A stretch of DNA of 64,000 nt from Pseudomonas salomonii (GTDB lineage Bacteria > Pseudomonadota > Gammaproteobacteria > Pseudomonadales > Pseudomonadaceae), in NCBI RefSeq assembly GCF_900107155.1, contig NZ_FNOX01000016.1, forward strand, positions 12,595 to 76,594. The letters are read 5' to 3'. The notes beneath the pieces are model-generated. The model did no database searches and was not told the DNA's origin. It saw only the letters and a program-made list of their open reading frames with translations. Below, one piece after another: positions 25,222 to 34,898 of the stretch. The first letter of the stretch is position 1; each line of letters starts with the position of its first letter. A program made the translations under genes and the position numbers.

Positions 25222-26628
25222 GTGACCACGCCAGACAACGGCTTTGCAGAGATCACCCAGCGCGAACTGGGCCTGAGGCGCCAGCTCACTTCCGGCCAGA
25301 TGAGCATGATCGCCATCGGTGGCGCCATCGGCACCGGGCTGTTCATGGGCAGCGCCTACGCCATCGGTTACGCCGGGCCGAGTGTGCTGGTGAGTTACGC
25401 CATCGGTGCGTTGATCACCTTGCTGTTGATGGGCTGCCTGGCGGAGATGACCGTGGCGCACTCCACCTCGGGCTCGTTCGGCGCCTATGCCGAGTTTTAC
25501 ATCAGCCCGCTGGCCGGCTTTCTGGTGCGTTATGCCTACTGGGCGGCAATTGTGCTGGCGGTGGGCGCCGAGGTCACGGCGGTGGCGATGTACATGAAGT
25601 ACTGGTTCGCCAACGTGCCGGAGTGGGTGTGGATCGTGTCGTTTTCCAGTGTGCTGATTCTGCTCAATGCCATCAGCGTAAAGACCTTCGGCAACTTCGA
25701 ATACTGGTTCTCGACCATCAAGATCACCGCGATCGTCGGCTTCATCATCCTCGCCGTGTACGTGGTGTTCGGTTCCGGCAACCCTGACTATGGTGTGCAG
25801 AACTACACGGCCCATGACGGGTTTTTCCCCCATGGCCTGAGCGGCATGTGGATTGCGGTGATCGTCTCGATCTTCAGTTATCTGAGCGTAGAAATGATCG
25901 CCGTGGCCGCCGGTGAAGCCACCGACCCGGAGCAGGCGGTAAAGAAAGCCTTTCGCGCCACCATCGTGCGGTTGGTGGTGTTTTACCTGCTGACGCTCGC
26001 GTTGATGCTCGCCATTGTGCCGTGGAACCAGGCCGGCCAGACCCAGAGCCCGTTTGTCACGGTGATGCAGACCATCGGCATTCCCGGTGCCACGGGGGTG
26101 ATGAACTTCGTGATCCTGATCGCCGCGTTGTCGGCGATGAACAGCCAGCTCTACATCACCACACGGATGATGTTCAGCCTGTCGCGTGCAGGCTTTGCGC
26201 CCAAGTCCATGGGCGCCTTGAGCAAGAGCGGCATTCCGCTGAACGCGTTGCTGCTGTCCAGCTCCGGCATCGCCCTGGCGACCCTGCTGAATGTGGTGTA
26301 CCCGGAAAGCTCGTTCACCTTGATGATGGCGATTTCGATGTTTGGCGCGATCTTCACCTGGTTCATGATTTTCCTCACGCACCTGTTTTTCCGCCGTTAT
26401 CGCAAGCGCCATGGCGGGCCGAAGTTGTCGTTTCAGCTGCGCCTGTTTCCCTACAGCACGCTGCTGGGTCTGGTGCTGATGGGGGCGGTGATGATCACCA
26501 CGTACTTCACCGAGGCCTTCAAGATGACGCTGGTGTTTGGGGTGCCATTCCTGCTGATTCTGTCGGCGGTGTATTACGGGTTTTTCCGCAAGGGCAGGGC
26601 CAGGGCGTCGAACAAGGCCTTGGCGTAA
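25222..26628 (+). CDS. APC-family amino acid permease beside kynU
   Basis: A 468-residue, 12-segment permease of the AAT/GABA-permease-like group (QLTSGQMSMIAIGGAIGTGLFMGSA). The start is GTG at 25222, with AAAGGGG upstream. Its 3' end overlaps the convergent LysR gene by 55 bp. Position after kynU suggests import of tryptophan or kynurenine; the specificity is inferred from context and shared with no diagnostic residue I can name. Confidence 0.82.
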   Translation: MTTPDNGFAEITQRELGLRRQLTSGQMSMIAIGGAIGTGLFMGSAYAIGYAGPSVLVSYAIGALITLLLMGCLAEMTVAHSTSGSFGAYAEFYISPLAGFLVRYAYWAAIVLAVGAEVTAVAMYMKYWFANVPEWVWIVSFSSVLILLNAISVKTFGNFEYWFSTIKITAIVGFIILAVYVVFGSGNPDYGVQNYTAHDGFFPHGLSGMWIAVIVSIFSYLSVEMIAVAAGEATDPEQAVKKAFRATIVRLVVFYLLTLALMLAIVPWNQAGQTQSPFVTVMQTIGIPGATGVMNFVILIAALSAMNSQLYITTRMMFSLSRAGFAPKSMGALSKSGIPLNALLLSSSGIALATLLNVVYPESSFTLMMAISMFGAIFTWFMIFLTHLFFRRYRKRHGGPKLSFQLRLFPYSTLLGLVLMGAVMITTYFTEAFKMTLVFGVPFLLILSAVYYGFFRKGRARASNKALA

Positions 26629-27464
26629 CCCGGCAACTGCTCGAAGGAGAGGGCACACAACAGCAGCGTGCGACAGGCCCAGTCTTCAGTTAAAGGCTGG
26701 GCCTTGATGCGCTTTTCTGTCGGCCAACGTTCCAATGCAGCCTGGGGCACGATGCCCAGGCCGGCGCCGCCGGCGACCATGCGGATCAACCCATCAAAAC
26801 CCTCGGCGCGAATGCGGGTTTGCAGGCGAAAGCCTGCGTGCAGCGCCTGTTCTTCCAGGTACACCGAAAGGGCGCTGTGGGCGGTCAGGCCGACGTAGTC
26901 GTATTGCAGGCTGTCGATGAAATTCGCCGTCGCCAACGGATGATCGAGGGGCATGATCAGCACCAGCGGGTCATCGCGAAACGGCAGGGTCTGCAGGCCG
27001 TGGGTGTCCACGGCATCAGAGATAATCCCCAGGTCTGCTGTGCCCTGGCGCAAGGCTTGGGTAATGCGCAGGCTCGGCAGCTCCTGCAGGTCGATATCGA
27101 GGTTGGGGTGTTGGCGCAAAAAATCCGCCAGCAGTTCCGGCAGGTATTCGCTCAGGGCGGTGGTGTTGCACAGCAGGCGCACCTGGCCTTTGATGCCCTT
27201 GGCGTATTCGGCCAGGTCCTGTTGCAGGTGCTCGGCCTGTTGCAACAGCAGCCGGGCGTGGCGGGCCAGGGCTTTGCCGGCGGGTGTTGGGGTGACGCCA
27301 CGGCGGTTACGTTCCAGTAGCTCAATGCCAAGTGATGCTTCCATCGCGCGGATGCGCGCGCTGGCGGCGGCCAGGGATAAATGGCTGCGCGCCGCGCCGG
27401 CGGTGATGTTGCCGGTGTCGAGGGTGTGCAGGTAGAGGCGCAGGTCGATCAGGTCAAAGTGCAT
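26574..27464 (-). CDS. LysR-family regulator
   Basis: A 296-residue LysR protein with the usual N-terminal helix-turn-helix (LIDLRLYLHTLDTGNITAGAA, LAAASARIRAME) and effector domain. It is divergent from a TauE/SafE transporter at 27648, with a LysR-type box between, so that transporter is its likely target. Its last 18 codons lie antisense to the end of the upstream permease. Confidence 0.87.
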   Translation of the reverse strand: MHFDLIDLRLYLHTLDTGNITAGAARSHLSLAAASARIRAMEASLGIELLERNRRGVTPTPAGKALARHARLLLQQAEHLQQDLAEYAKGIKGQVRLLCNTTALSEYLPELLADFLRQHPNLDIDLQELPSLRITQALRQGTADLGIISDAVDTHGLQTLPFRDDPLVLIMPLDHPLATANFIDSLQYDYVGLTAHSALSVYLEEQALHAGFRLQTRIRAEGFDGLIRMVAGGAGLGIVPQAALERWPTEKRIKAQPLTEDWACRTLLLCALSFEQLPGYAKALFDALALPLRKNP

Positions 27465-27496
27465 GGCTGGGGTTTCTCGAGTGACTTCACTGGCCC

Positions 27497-27563
27497 TATC
27501 GCAGGCAAGCCAGCTCCCACATTGGAATGCATTTCAAATGTGGGAGCGGGCTTGCTCGCGAAG
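27497..27563. repeat. REP doublet
   Basis: Inverted pair of closely spaced REP cores in the divergent LysR/TauE intergenic region. Confidence 0.8.
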
Positions 27564-27603
27564 AGGCCCTCAGCCTCACGCAAAACAAGAGGCTGCCTCA
27601 GTA

Positions 27604-27620
27604 TATGGCGAATTTCCATA
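27604..27620. promoter_or_regulatory. Candidate LysR box upstream of TauE gene
   Basis: TATGG-CGAATTT-CCATA, a perfect interrupted palindrome obeying T-N11-A (T27606, A27618), 28 bp before the transporter start. Confidence 0.5.
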
Positions 27621-27647
27621 AACGCCTTAAGTCCACACAATCGCCCC

Positions 27648-28412
27648 ATGACTACCTTCCTTGCGTTCTACCAAAACCTCGGCCCCGCCTTGACCCTGCT
27701 GGTAATCGGCACCTTCCTGCTGGCCGGCACGGTCAAAGGCGTGATCGGCCTGGGCCTGCCCACCGTGGCCATGGGCATGCTCGGCCTGGCTATGCTGCCG
27801 GCGCAGGCTGCTGCTTTACTGATCATCCCTTCAACGGTCACCAACCTCTGGCAACTGGCGTTCGGCGGCCACTTGAGCGCCTTGCTCAAACGCCTATGGC
27901 CCATGCTGCTGCTGATTTTCCTCGGCACCGGGCTCGGCACCTTGTGGCTGGGCATGGACGGCGGGCACTGGGTGGTTCGCGCGCTAGGTGGCGCCTTGCT
28001 GGTGTATGCGTTAAGTGGCTTGTTCCTGCCGACCTTCAAGGTGAAACCTCAAACCGAGCGCTGGCTGGGCCCGTTGTGCGGTCTGGTCACCGGCCTTATC
28101 ACTTCGGCGACGGGGGTGTTCGTGATTCCGGCCGTGCCCTATCTGCAAGCCCTGGGTTTGCACCGCGATCAATTGGTGCAGGCGCTGGGGCTGGCGTTCA
28201 CCGCTTCCACGCTGGCCTTGGCTGCTGCGTTGGCCTGGCGCGGCACCCTGGGCGGTGGCGAAGTCAGCGCCTCGTTGCTGGCGCTGATACCCGCGTTGCT
28301 GGGCATGTGGCTGGGCCAGGTGCTGCGCCAGCGCATCAGTGCGGTGCTGTTCAAGCGGGTGTTTTTTATCGGCATGGTGCTGTTGGGCAGTCATCTGTTG
28401 ATCAGCGGCTGA
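27648..28412 (+). CDS. TauE/SafE-family permease
   Basis: A 254-residue membrane protein with about eight hydrophobic segments and the family opening TFLLAGTVKGVIGLGLPTVAMGML. TauE/SafE proteins export sulfite, sulfoacetate or other anions, and many are uncharacterised. The ATG at 27648 is supported by homology-like start and position after the LysR box; the longer frame runs back through the REP pair. Probably controlled by the divergent LysR gene. Confidence 0.85.
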   Translation: MTTFLAFYQNLGPALTLLVIGTFLLAGTVKGVIGLGLPTVAMGMLGLAMLPAQAAALLIIPSTVTNLWQLAFGGHLSALLKRLWPMLLLIFLGTGLGTLWLGMDGGHWVVRALGGALLVYALSGLFLPTFKVKPQTERWLGPLCGLVTGLITSATGVFVIPAVPYLQALGLHRDQLVQALGLAFTASTLALAAALAWRGTLGGGEVSASLLALIPALLGMWLGQVLRQRISAVLFKRVFFIGMVLLGSHLLISG

Positions 28413-28461
28413 GTGGCTGTTCACGGTGTAAGCTGTCGCGAACCGATTGAGAGGACAACCC

Positions 28462-29358
28462 GTGAAAGCCCGATCCGATGAGCTACAGATCTTCGTCAGC
28501 GTGATTGAGTGCGGCTCGATTTCGGCGGCTGCGGAGCAGGTCGGGCAGACGCCGTCGGCAGTCAGCCGCACCTTGTCGCGCCTGGAAGCCAAGCTCGACA
28601 CCACGCTGATCAACCGCACCACGCGGCGCATGGACCTGACCGAAGAGGGCAAGTATTTTTTCGAACAGGCCAAGGTGATCCTGGCGCAGATGGACGAGCT
28701 GGAAGAGCGCCTGTCGTCGCGCCAGAAGAACCCGGCCGGGCGCCTGCGCATCAATGCGGCCGTGCCGTTCATGCTGCATGGGATCGTGCCGTACATTGCC
28801 GAGTTTCGCAGCCTCTACCCGGATATCCAGCTGGAACTGAACAGCGACGACCTGATCATCGACCTGCTGGAGCAGAGCACCGACATTGCCATCCGCATCG
28901 GTGCCCTGGCCGACTCGACCCTGCATGCGCGCTCGTTGGGCTGTACGCCGCTGCATGTCCTCGCCAGCCCCGATTACCTCAAGCAGTTCGGCACGCCGAA
29001 GACAGTGGCCGAGTTGGCCGACCATACGCTGCTGGGCTTTACCCAGACCGAAACCCTCAACCACTGGCCGCTGCGTCACGTGGAAGGCGACCGCTGGCTG
29101 ATCCAGCCGAGCATTGCCGCCTCCAGCGGTGAAACCGTGCGCCAGCTGGCGCTGGAAGGGCAGGGCATTTGCTGCCTGTCGAACTTCATGACCAACGCCG
29201 ACATCGATGCCGGGCGCCTGGTGCCGTTGCTGGAAGCCTTCAACAGCGGCTATCGCCAGCCGATCCACGCGGTGTTCTACCGTAACTCTCAGTTGGCGCT
29301 GCGCATCCAGTGCTTCCTGGACTTCATTCAAGCCAAGTTGGCGCGATATGCCTGTTGA
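28462..29358 (+). CDS. LysR regulator, YafC-like
   Basis: A 298-residue LysR protein (KARSDELQIFVSVIECGSISAAAEQVGQTPSAVSRTLSRLE) resembling E. coli YafC. The start is GTG at 28462 with GAGG 7 bases upstream; a TTG further upstream has none. The gene follows the TauE gene and precedes an epimerase-like gene by about 100 bp, which it may regulate. Confidence 0.86.
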   Translation: MKARSDELQIFVSVIECGSISAAAEQVGQTPSAVSRTLSRLEAKLDTTLINRTTRRMDLTEEGKYFFEQAKVILAQMDELEERLSSRQKNPAGRLRINAAVPFMLHGIVPYIAEFRSLYPDIQLELNSDDLIIDLLEQSTDIAIRIGALADSTLHARSLGCTPLHVLASPDYLKQFGTPKTVAELADHTLLGFTQTETLNHWPLRHVEGDRWLIQPSIAASSGETVRQLALEGQGICCLSNFMTNADIDAGRLVPLLEAFNSGYRQPIHAVFYRNSQLALRIQCFLDFIQAKLARYAC

Positions 29359-29461
29359 TTCGTGACCTGCACGCAAGATTGAATTGGGCAACATGGGCTT
29401 ATTCGGCGCAAATGACTGCTTGATACTGGGCCCATCACTTACCCCGTCAGGAGCAACCTCC

Positions 29462-30355
29462 ATGAATGTATTCGTCACCGGCGCAGCAGGGTTTATCGGC
29501 GGCTCCATCGCCACCGGCCTGGTCAAGGCCGGCCACACGGTCACCGGCCTGGTGCGCAGCGCCGAGCAAGCGGCTGAAATGACTGCCCTGGGCATCACGC
29601 CCGTGATCGGCACGCTGGATGACGCCGCCGTGTTGACCGCGCAGGCGCAACAGGCCGACGCGGTAATAAACGCCGCCAGCAGCGACCATCGTGCTGCCGT
29701 CGAAACCTTGCTGGCCGCCTTGAAAGGTTCGAACAAGCCGTTCCTGCACACCAGCGGTTCGAGCATTGTCGGTGATGCGTCGGGCGGTAAAGCCAGCGAT
29801 GTCATCTACGTTGAAGACAACCTGCCGGAGCCGACCGTCGACAAGGCCGCGCGCGTGGCCATCGACAACCTGGTCCTGGCAGCGGCCAAAGACGGCGTGA
29901 ACTCGGCGGTGATCTGCAACACCCTGATCTACGGTCACAGCCTGGGCGTGAAGCGTGACAGCGTGCAGTTGCCGCGACTGCTCAAGCAAGCGCGCAAAAG
30001 TGGTGTGGTACGGCATGTGGGCACCGGCCAGAACATCTGGTCCAACGTGCACATTGAAGACGTGGTGGCCCTGTATCTGCTGGCGCTGACCAAAAACGTC
30101 CCGGGCACGTTCTACTTTGTGGAAAGCAGCGAAGCGGCATTTGTCGACATGACCACCGCGATTGCCCAAGCGCTGAACCTGGGCGAGCCGCAGGACTGGC
30201 CATTGGCCGAGGCTGAGGCAGAGTGGGGTTATGAAATGGCCAACTATGGCCTGGGCTCCAACAGCCGGGTGCGTGGCAAGCATGCACGTGAGTTGTTGGG
30301 CTGGGCGCCGAAGCGCACGTCGGTGGTGGAGTGGATTCGTCACGAGATGGTGTGA
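29462..30355 (+). CDS. NAD(P)-dependent epimerase/reductase-like protein
   Basis: A 297-residue extended-SDR protein: Rossmann motif MNVFVTGAAGFIGGSIATGL at the N-terminus, then HTSGSSIVGD and a YGHSLG segment in place of the classical YxxxK, so it belongs to the atypical NAD-dependent epimerase/dehydratase group rather than sugar epimerases. AGGAGC precedes the ATG at 29462. Substrate is unknown; the neighbouring YafC-like regulator is a likely controller. Confidence 0.8.
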   Translation: MNVFVTGAAGFIGGSIATGLVKAGHTVTGLVRSAEQAAEMTALGITPVIGTLDDAAVLTAQAQQADAVINAASSDHRAAVETLLAALKGSNKPFLHTSGSSIVGDASGGKASDVIYVEDNLPEPTVDKAARVAIDNLVLAAAKDGVNSAVICNTLIYGHSLGVKRDSVQLPRLLKQARKSGVVRHVGTGQNIWSNVHIEDVVALYLLALTKNVPGTFYFVESSEAAFVDMTTAIAQALNLGEPQDWPLAEAEAEWGYEMANYGLGSNSRVRGKHARELLGWAPKRTSVVEWIRHEMV

Positions 30356-30380
30356 TGTTCGCTTAGTACCGCGGCGCGCC

Positions 30381-30464
30381 CTTCGCGAGCAAGCCCGCTC
30401 CCACATTGACCGCGTTCCAGCTTTGGAATGCAGTCAAATGTGGGAGCGGGCTTGCTCGCGAAGG
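30381..30464. repeat. REP doublet
   Basis: Inverted pair of TTCGCGAGCAAGCCCGCTCC-type cores. Confidence 0.85.
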
Positions 30465-30560
30465 GGGCCACTCGGTCTATCTGGCTGACACTTCACTGGC
30501 CCCACCCGCCGCAATTCCGTACCATCCCCCGCCATATCCCTCGCTATTCCCTGGTACCTC

Positions 30561-32006
30561 ATGAACCTCACCCGTCTGCGCGCCGATGCCCTGGCCGGCC
30601 TCACCACGTCTTTTGCGCTGCTGCCCGAATGCATCGCCTTTGCCCTGGTGGCTCACCTCAACCCACTGATGGGCCTCTACGGCGCCTTTATCATCTGCAC
30701 GCTCACGGCCTTGTTCGGCGGCCGGCCGGGCATGGTCTCGGGCGCGGCGGGTTCGATGGCGGTGGTGATCGTGGCGCTGGTGGTGCAACACGGCGTGGAG
30801 TATTTGCTCGCGACCGTGCTGCTGGGCGGGCTGATCATGGTCGCGTTCGGCCTGTTACGGCTGGGCAAACTGGTGCGCATGGTGCCGCACTCGGTGATGC
30901 TCGGGTTCGTCAACGGCCTGGCGATCATCATTGCGCTGGCACAGCTGGAGCATTTCAAAAGCGGTGAAACCTGGCTGAGCGGCACGCCGTTGTACGTGAT
31001 GACCGGGCTGGTGGCGGCCACCATGGCGATTGTCTACCTGCTGCCACGCCTGACCCGCGCCGTGCCGCCCGCGCTGGTGGCGATTTTGGGCGTCGGGCTG
31101 GCGGTGTACGTGTTGGGCTTGCCGACCCGTACGTTGGGCGATATGGCCCACATCGCCGGCGGCTTGCCGACCTTCGCGTTGCCGCAGATCCCCTGGACCC
31201 TGGAAACCCTCGGCATCATCGCGCCCTACGCGTTCCTGATGGCGATGGTTGGCCTCCTGGAAACCCTGCTGACCCTGAACCTCACCGACGAAATCACCGA
31301 AACCCGTGGCTACCCCGACCGTGAAAGCGTGGCCCTGGGCGCGGCGAATATGGTCTCGGGCCTGTTTGGCGGCATGGGCGGTTGCGCGATGATCGGGCAA
31401 ACCGTGATCAACTTAAGCTCCGGCGGGCGCGGGCGTTTCTCCGGGGTGTTTGCCGGGGTGATGATCCTGTTGTTCATTTTGTTTCTGTCGCCGCTGATCG
31501 AGCGCATTCCGCTGGCGGCGCTGGTGGGGGTGATGTTCGTGGTGTCCCAGCAGACCTTCGCCTGGGCGTCGCTGCGGGTGATCAACAAGGTGCCGGTCAA
31601 TGACGTGCTGGTGATTATTGCGGTCACGGTGATTACCGTGTTCACCGACTTGGCCACCGCCGTGCTGTGCGGCATCGTGATTGCGGCGCTGAACTTCGCC
31701 TGGCAACAGGCCCGTGAGTTGTATGCCGATGAGCATCTGGAAGCCGACGGCAGCAAGCTGTATCGCCTGCACGGCACGCTGTTCTTTGCCTCGACCACGC
31801 CGTTCTTGAACCAGTTCGACCCGGCCAACGACCCGGCCCAGGTGACGCTCGATTGTCGTCACCTGAGCTTTGTCGACTACTCGGCGATTGCTGCGTTGAT
31901 GACCCTGCGCGAGCGCTATACCAAGGCCGGCAAGCATGTGCGCGTGCTGCATTTGTCGGAGCGCTGCAAGAAGCTGCTCAAGCGCGCCCGCGTGCATCAC
32001 GACTGA
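30561..32006 (+). CDS. SulP-family anion transporter with STAS domain
   Basis: A 481-residue SLC26/SulP transporter: about 11-14 hydrophobic segments with the family motifs LLPECIAFALVAHLNPLMGLYGAF and GGMGGCAMIGQTVINLSSGGRGR, then a short C-terminal STAS domain (VTLDCRHLSFVDYSAIAAL). Family members carry sulfate, bicarbonate or organic anions; the substrate cannot be assigned. Its stop abuts the convergent LprI-like gene. Confidence 0.88.
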   Translation: MNLTRLRADALAGLTTSFALLPECIAFALVAHLNPLMGLYGAFIICTLTALFGGRPGMVSGAAGSMAVVIVALVVQHGVEYLLATVLLGGLIMVAFGLLRLGKLVRMVPHSVMLGFVNGLAIIIALAQLEHFKSGETWLSGTPLYVMTGLVAATMAIVYLLPRLTRAVPPALVAILGVGLAVYVLGLPTRTLGDMAHIAGGLPTFALPQIPWTLETLGIIAPYAFLMAMVGLLETLLTLNLTDEITETRGYPDRESVALGAANMVSGLFGGMGGCAMIGQTVINLSSGGRGRFSGVFAGVMILLFILFLSPLIERIPLAALVGVMFVVSQQTFAWASLRVINKVPVNDVLVIIAVTVITVFTDLATAVLCGIVIAALNFAWQQARELYADEHLEADGSKLYRLHGTLFFASTTPFLNQFDPANDPAQVTLDCRHLSFVDYSAIAALMTLRERYTKAGKHVRVLHLSERCKKLLKRARVHHD

Positions 32007-32399
32007 TTACAGCGGCAGCATGTTTTCCAGTTCCTGGGCGCGGGTCTGGGTCATGTCCAGCATGCAGCCGATGCCATTGACCTGATCGATGGTGCCGCCG
32101 GTCGCTGAGCCGATGAAGCCGCAGTTGGCGTCCCGGTACTTTATCCACAGGCGCTGCACGTCTTGCAGTTGCTGCTTTTGTTTGCCTTCCTGAAGGGCAA
32201 GGACGGCTTTGTAGGCCTTGTTCAGGCGCGCATCCTGGATCTTGGCTTCGGTGGCGTTGCAGGCAACCATATCCGCCGTGGTGTTGGCGCCATCCAGGCA
32301 TTTTTTCAGCGCCGGGCTGTCATCGGCCGAGGCGCTGCCGCAAAAGGCCAGCAGCAGTGCGCTGGCGGCGAAAGGAACAAGCAGGGTCTTGCGCTTCAT
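32007..32399 (-). CDS. LprI-like (DUF1311) secreted protein
   Basis: A 130-residue precursor with a signal peptide ending near GSASA-DD. The mature part has four cysteines (CLDGA, MVACNATEAK, NCGFIG, IGCMLD) and the CxxxTEAK...LNKAYK pattern of the LprI/DUF1311 family, whose namesake inhibits lysozyme. There is no lipobox, so it is probably periplasmic. The ATG at 32399 heads the signal peptide; the longer frame is not supported. Confidence 0.8.
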   Translation of the reverse strand: MKRKTLLVPFAASALLLAFCGSASADDSPALKKCLDGANTTADMVACNATEAKIQDARLNKAYKAVLALQEGKQKQQLQDVQRLWIKYRDANCGFIGSATGGTIDQVNGIGCMLDMTQTRAQELENMLPL

Positions 32400-32646
32400 T
32401 GTCGGTTTTCCTGGTTGTGAGTAGGGCTGCCATCTGAGACTCGGCCCTGGTAGTTGAGTTTCCACGCGCAAAAAACTTCGTGTAAGAACACCCCCCGAAT
32501 TTTCATCCGCTGGCGTTGGGCATATCCCAAAGCGACAGCGCTTATCCGTGGGCGAAAATGACTTTCACAAAAATTGAAAATCCAACCCGGTAATGATTTA
32601 TGAGTTTCACAACCATTTCGACGTGACCCTTTCCAAGGAGTACCGC

Positions 32647-33996
32647 ATGGCCGCACCACTGGGCTTTGGGCTGTTGGCATACGCTGCCATCGCCATCATT
32701 GCATTGATCGTGCTGATTGCACGTTACCGACTCAACCCGTTTATCGTCATCACGTTGGTGTCCATCGGCCTGGCTTTGATGGCCGGCATGCCGGCGGACA
32801 CCATCATGGGCTCGTATGAGGCGGGCGTCGGCAAGACCCTTGGGCATATCGCCCTGGTGGTGGCGCTGGGCACCATGCTTGGCAAGATGATGGCCGAATC
32901 CGGCGGTGCCGAGCAGGTGGCGCGTACGCTGATCAACCGTTTCGGCGAGCGCAACGCCCATTGGGCGATGGTGTGTATTGCGTTCCTGGTGGGGCTGCCG
33001 CTGTTTTTCGAGGTCGGTTTTGTGTTGCTGGTGCCGATCGCCTTTACGGTGGCGCGGCGCGTGGGCGTGTCGATCCTGATGGTCGGCTTGCCGATGGTCG
33101 CCGGTCTGTCGGTGGTGCACGCGCTGGTGCCGCCACACCCCGCGGCGATGATGGCGGTGCTGGCCTATAACGCGTCGGTGGGGCAGACCGTGCTGTACGC
33201 GATTCTGATCGGCATTCCCACGGCGATCATCGCCGGCCCCGTGTATGCCAAGTTCATCGTGCCGCGCATCCACTTGCCGGCGGAAAACCCGTTGGAACGC
33301 CAGTTTATCGAGCGCGAGCCGCGTACACGTTTGCCAAGTTTCGCCCTGACCATGGGCACCATCCTGCTTCCGGTGGTGCTGATGATGATCGGCGGTTGGG
33401 CCAACGTGATTTCCACTCCGGGCACTGGCTTCAACCAATTCCTGCTGTTTATCGGCAACTCGGTGATTGCGCTGCTGGTCGCCACGCTGGTGAGCTTCTG
33501 GACCCTGGGCCTGGCCCAGGGCTTCAACCGCGAAGCGATCCTCAAGTTCACCAATGAGTGCCTGGCGCCGACCGCCAGCATCACCTTGCTGGTGGGCGCG
33601 GGCGGCGGCTTGAACCGCATCCTGGTGGACGCGGGCGTGACCCATGAGATTCTTGGCCTGGCGCATGCCTTCCAGCTGTCGCCGTTGGTGATGGGTTGGT
33701 TGTTTGCCGCGTTGATGCGCATCGCCACCGGCTCGGCCACTGTGGCCATGACCACGGCCTCGGGTGTAGTCGCGCCCGTTGCCTTGGGCCTGGGTTATCC
33801 ACACCCTGAATTACTGGTGCTGGCGACCGGTGCGGGTTCGGTGATCTTTTCCCACGTCAACGACGGCGGCTTCTGGCTGATCAAGGAATACTTCAATATG
33901 ACGGTGATCCAGACCTTCAAGACCTGGACCGTGTTGGAGACTTTGATTTCGGTGGTCGCGTTCGGTCTGACTTACGGCCTTTCTCTTGTTTTATAA
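32647..33996 (+). CDS. GntP-family permease
   Basis: A 449-residue transporter of the gluconate:H+ symporter family with about 12 hydrophobic segments; GLPLFFEVGFVLLVPI and VPPHPAAMM are GntP signatures. The ATG at 32647 follows AAGGAG; an upstream ATG is poorly supported. It heads a cluster with an RpiR regulator and D-aminoacylase, so it may import N-acylated D-amino acids or a related carboxylate rather than gluconate. That substrate idea is inference. Confidence 0.85.
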   Translation: MAAPLGFGLLAYAAIAIIALIVLIARYRLNPFIVITLVSIGLALMAGMPADTIMGSYEAGVGKTLGHIALVVALGTMLGKMMAESGGAEQVARTLINRFGERNAHWAMVCIAFLVGLPLFFEVGFVLLVPIAFTVARRVGVSILMVGLPMVAGLSVVHALVPPHPAAMMAVLAYNASVGQTVLYAILIGIPTAIIAGPVYAKFIVPRIHLPAENPLERQFIEREPRTRLPSFALTMGTILLPVVLMMIGGWANVISTPGTGFNQFLLFIGNSVIALLVATLVSFWTLGLAQGFNREAILKFTNECLAPTASITLLVGAGGGLNRILVDAGVTHEILGLAHAFQLSPLVMGWLFAALMRIATGSATVAMTTASGVVAPVALGLGYPHPELLVLATGAGSVIFSHVNDGGFWLIKEYFNMTVIQTFKTWTVLETLISVVAFGLTYGLSLVL

Positions 33997-34036
33997 GCAT
34001 TGTTTTATAAGTCTCGTTTTGTAACCCGGAGCCGTC

Positions 34037-34897
34037 ATGGACATCCTCTACCAGATCCGCGCCCGTCAGGATTCGTTCAGCGCCGGTGAAGGCCGTATCG
34101 CCAAGCTGATGCTCGATGACGTGGGCTTTGCCGCGTCGGCCAGCCTGGAAGCGTTGTCGCAACGGGCCGAGGTCAGCACGGCAACCTTGTCGCGGTTTGC
34201 CCGTAGCGTCGGTTGCCGCGATTTACGCGATTTGCGCCTGCAATTGGCCCAGGCCAGTGGCGTGGGCAGTCGCTTCCTTGACCCGGCCGGGTTGCCGGAG
34301 CAGTCGGCGTTTCACCGGCAGATTCTGGGGGATATCGAAGCGACATTGCGTCAGCACCTGTCGGGGTTTAACCAGGCCAGTTTTGTTGATGCGGTCAGCC
34401 TGTTGGGTAAGGCGCGGATGATTCACGCGTTCGGCATGGGCGGCCCATCGAGCCTGTGCAGTGACGAATTGCAGGTGCGTCTGGTACGCCTGGGCTACCC
34501 GATTGCCGCCAGCCATGATCCGGTGATGATGCGGGTCACGGCGGCCACTTCAGGCCCGGAGCAGGCGTTGATCGTGTGCTCGCTCACCGGGCTGACGCCA
34601 GAACTGTTGGACGTCGTGAAACTGGCACGTAGCTACGATGCGCCCATCATCGCCATCACCCTGGCCGACTCCCCTCTGGCCGAATTGGCGGACGTACTGC
34701 TGCCGCTGCAACCGGCCGAAACCAGTTTTATCTACAAGCCCACTGCGGCGCGCTACGGCATGCTGTTGGCCATCGATCTGCTCGCCACCGAGCTGGCGCT
34801 GGCCCGGCCGGACGACAACCAGGAACGCCTGCGCCGGATCAAGCTGGCCCTCGACGATTATCGCGGCGGCCCCGACAGCCTGCCGCTTGGAGACTGA
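34037..34897 (+). CDS. MurR/RpiR-family regulator
   Basis: A 286-residue regulator: N-terminal HTH_6 domain (about residues 1-77; SLEALSQRAEVSTATLSRFARSVGC) and C-terminal SIS domain (from about residue 125; HAFGMGGPSSLCSDELQVRL). RpiR proteins sense phosphosugars or amino-sugar-like ligands. It lies between the permease and D-aminoacylase with gaps of 40 and 1 bp, so all are likely one operon under its control. Confidence 0.88.
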   Translation: MDILYQIRARQDSFSAGEGRIAKLMLDDVGFAASASLEALSQRAEVSTATLSRFARSVGCRDLRDLRLQLAQASGVGSRFLDPAGLPEQSAFHRQILGDIEATLRQHLSGFNQASFVDAVSLLGKARMIHAFGMGGPSSLCSDELQVRLVRLGYPIAASHDPVMMRVTAATSGPEQALIVCSLTGLTPELLDVVKLARSYDAPIIAITLADSPLAELADVLLPLQPAETSFIYKPTAARYGMLLAIDLLATELALARPDDNQERLRRIKLALDDYRGGPDSLPLGD

Positions 34898-34898
34898 A

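Noticed and set aside
25177..26658. 493-codon minus-strand frame opposite the kynU-linked permease
   Set aside because: His/Gln/Arg-rich shadow; no start signal.
32542..33804. 420-codon minus-strand frame opposite the GntP permease
   Set aside because: Repetitive His/Arg/Gln composition; permease motifs on the other strand are decisive.
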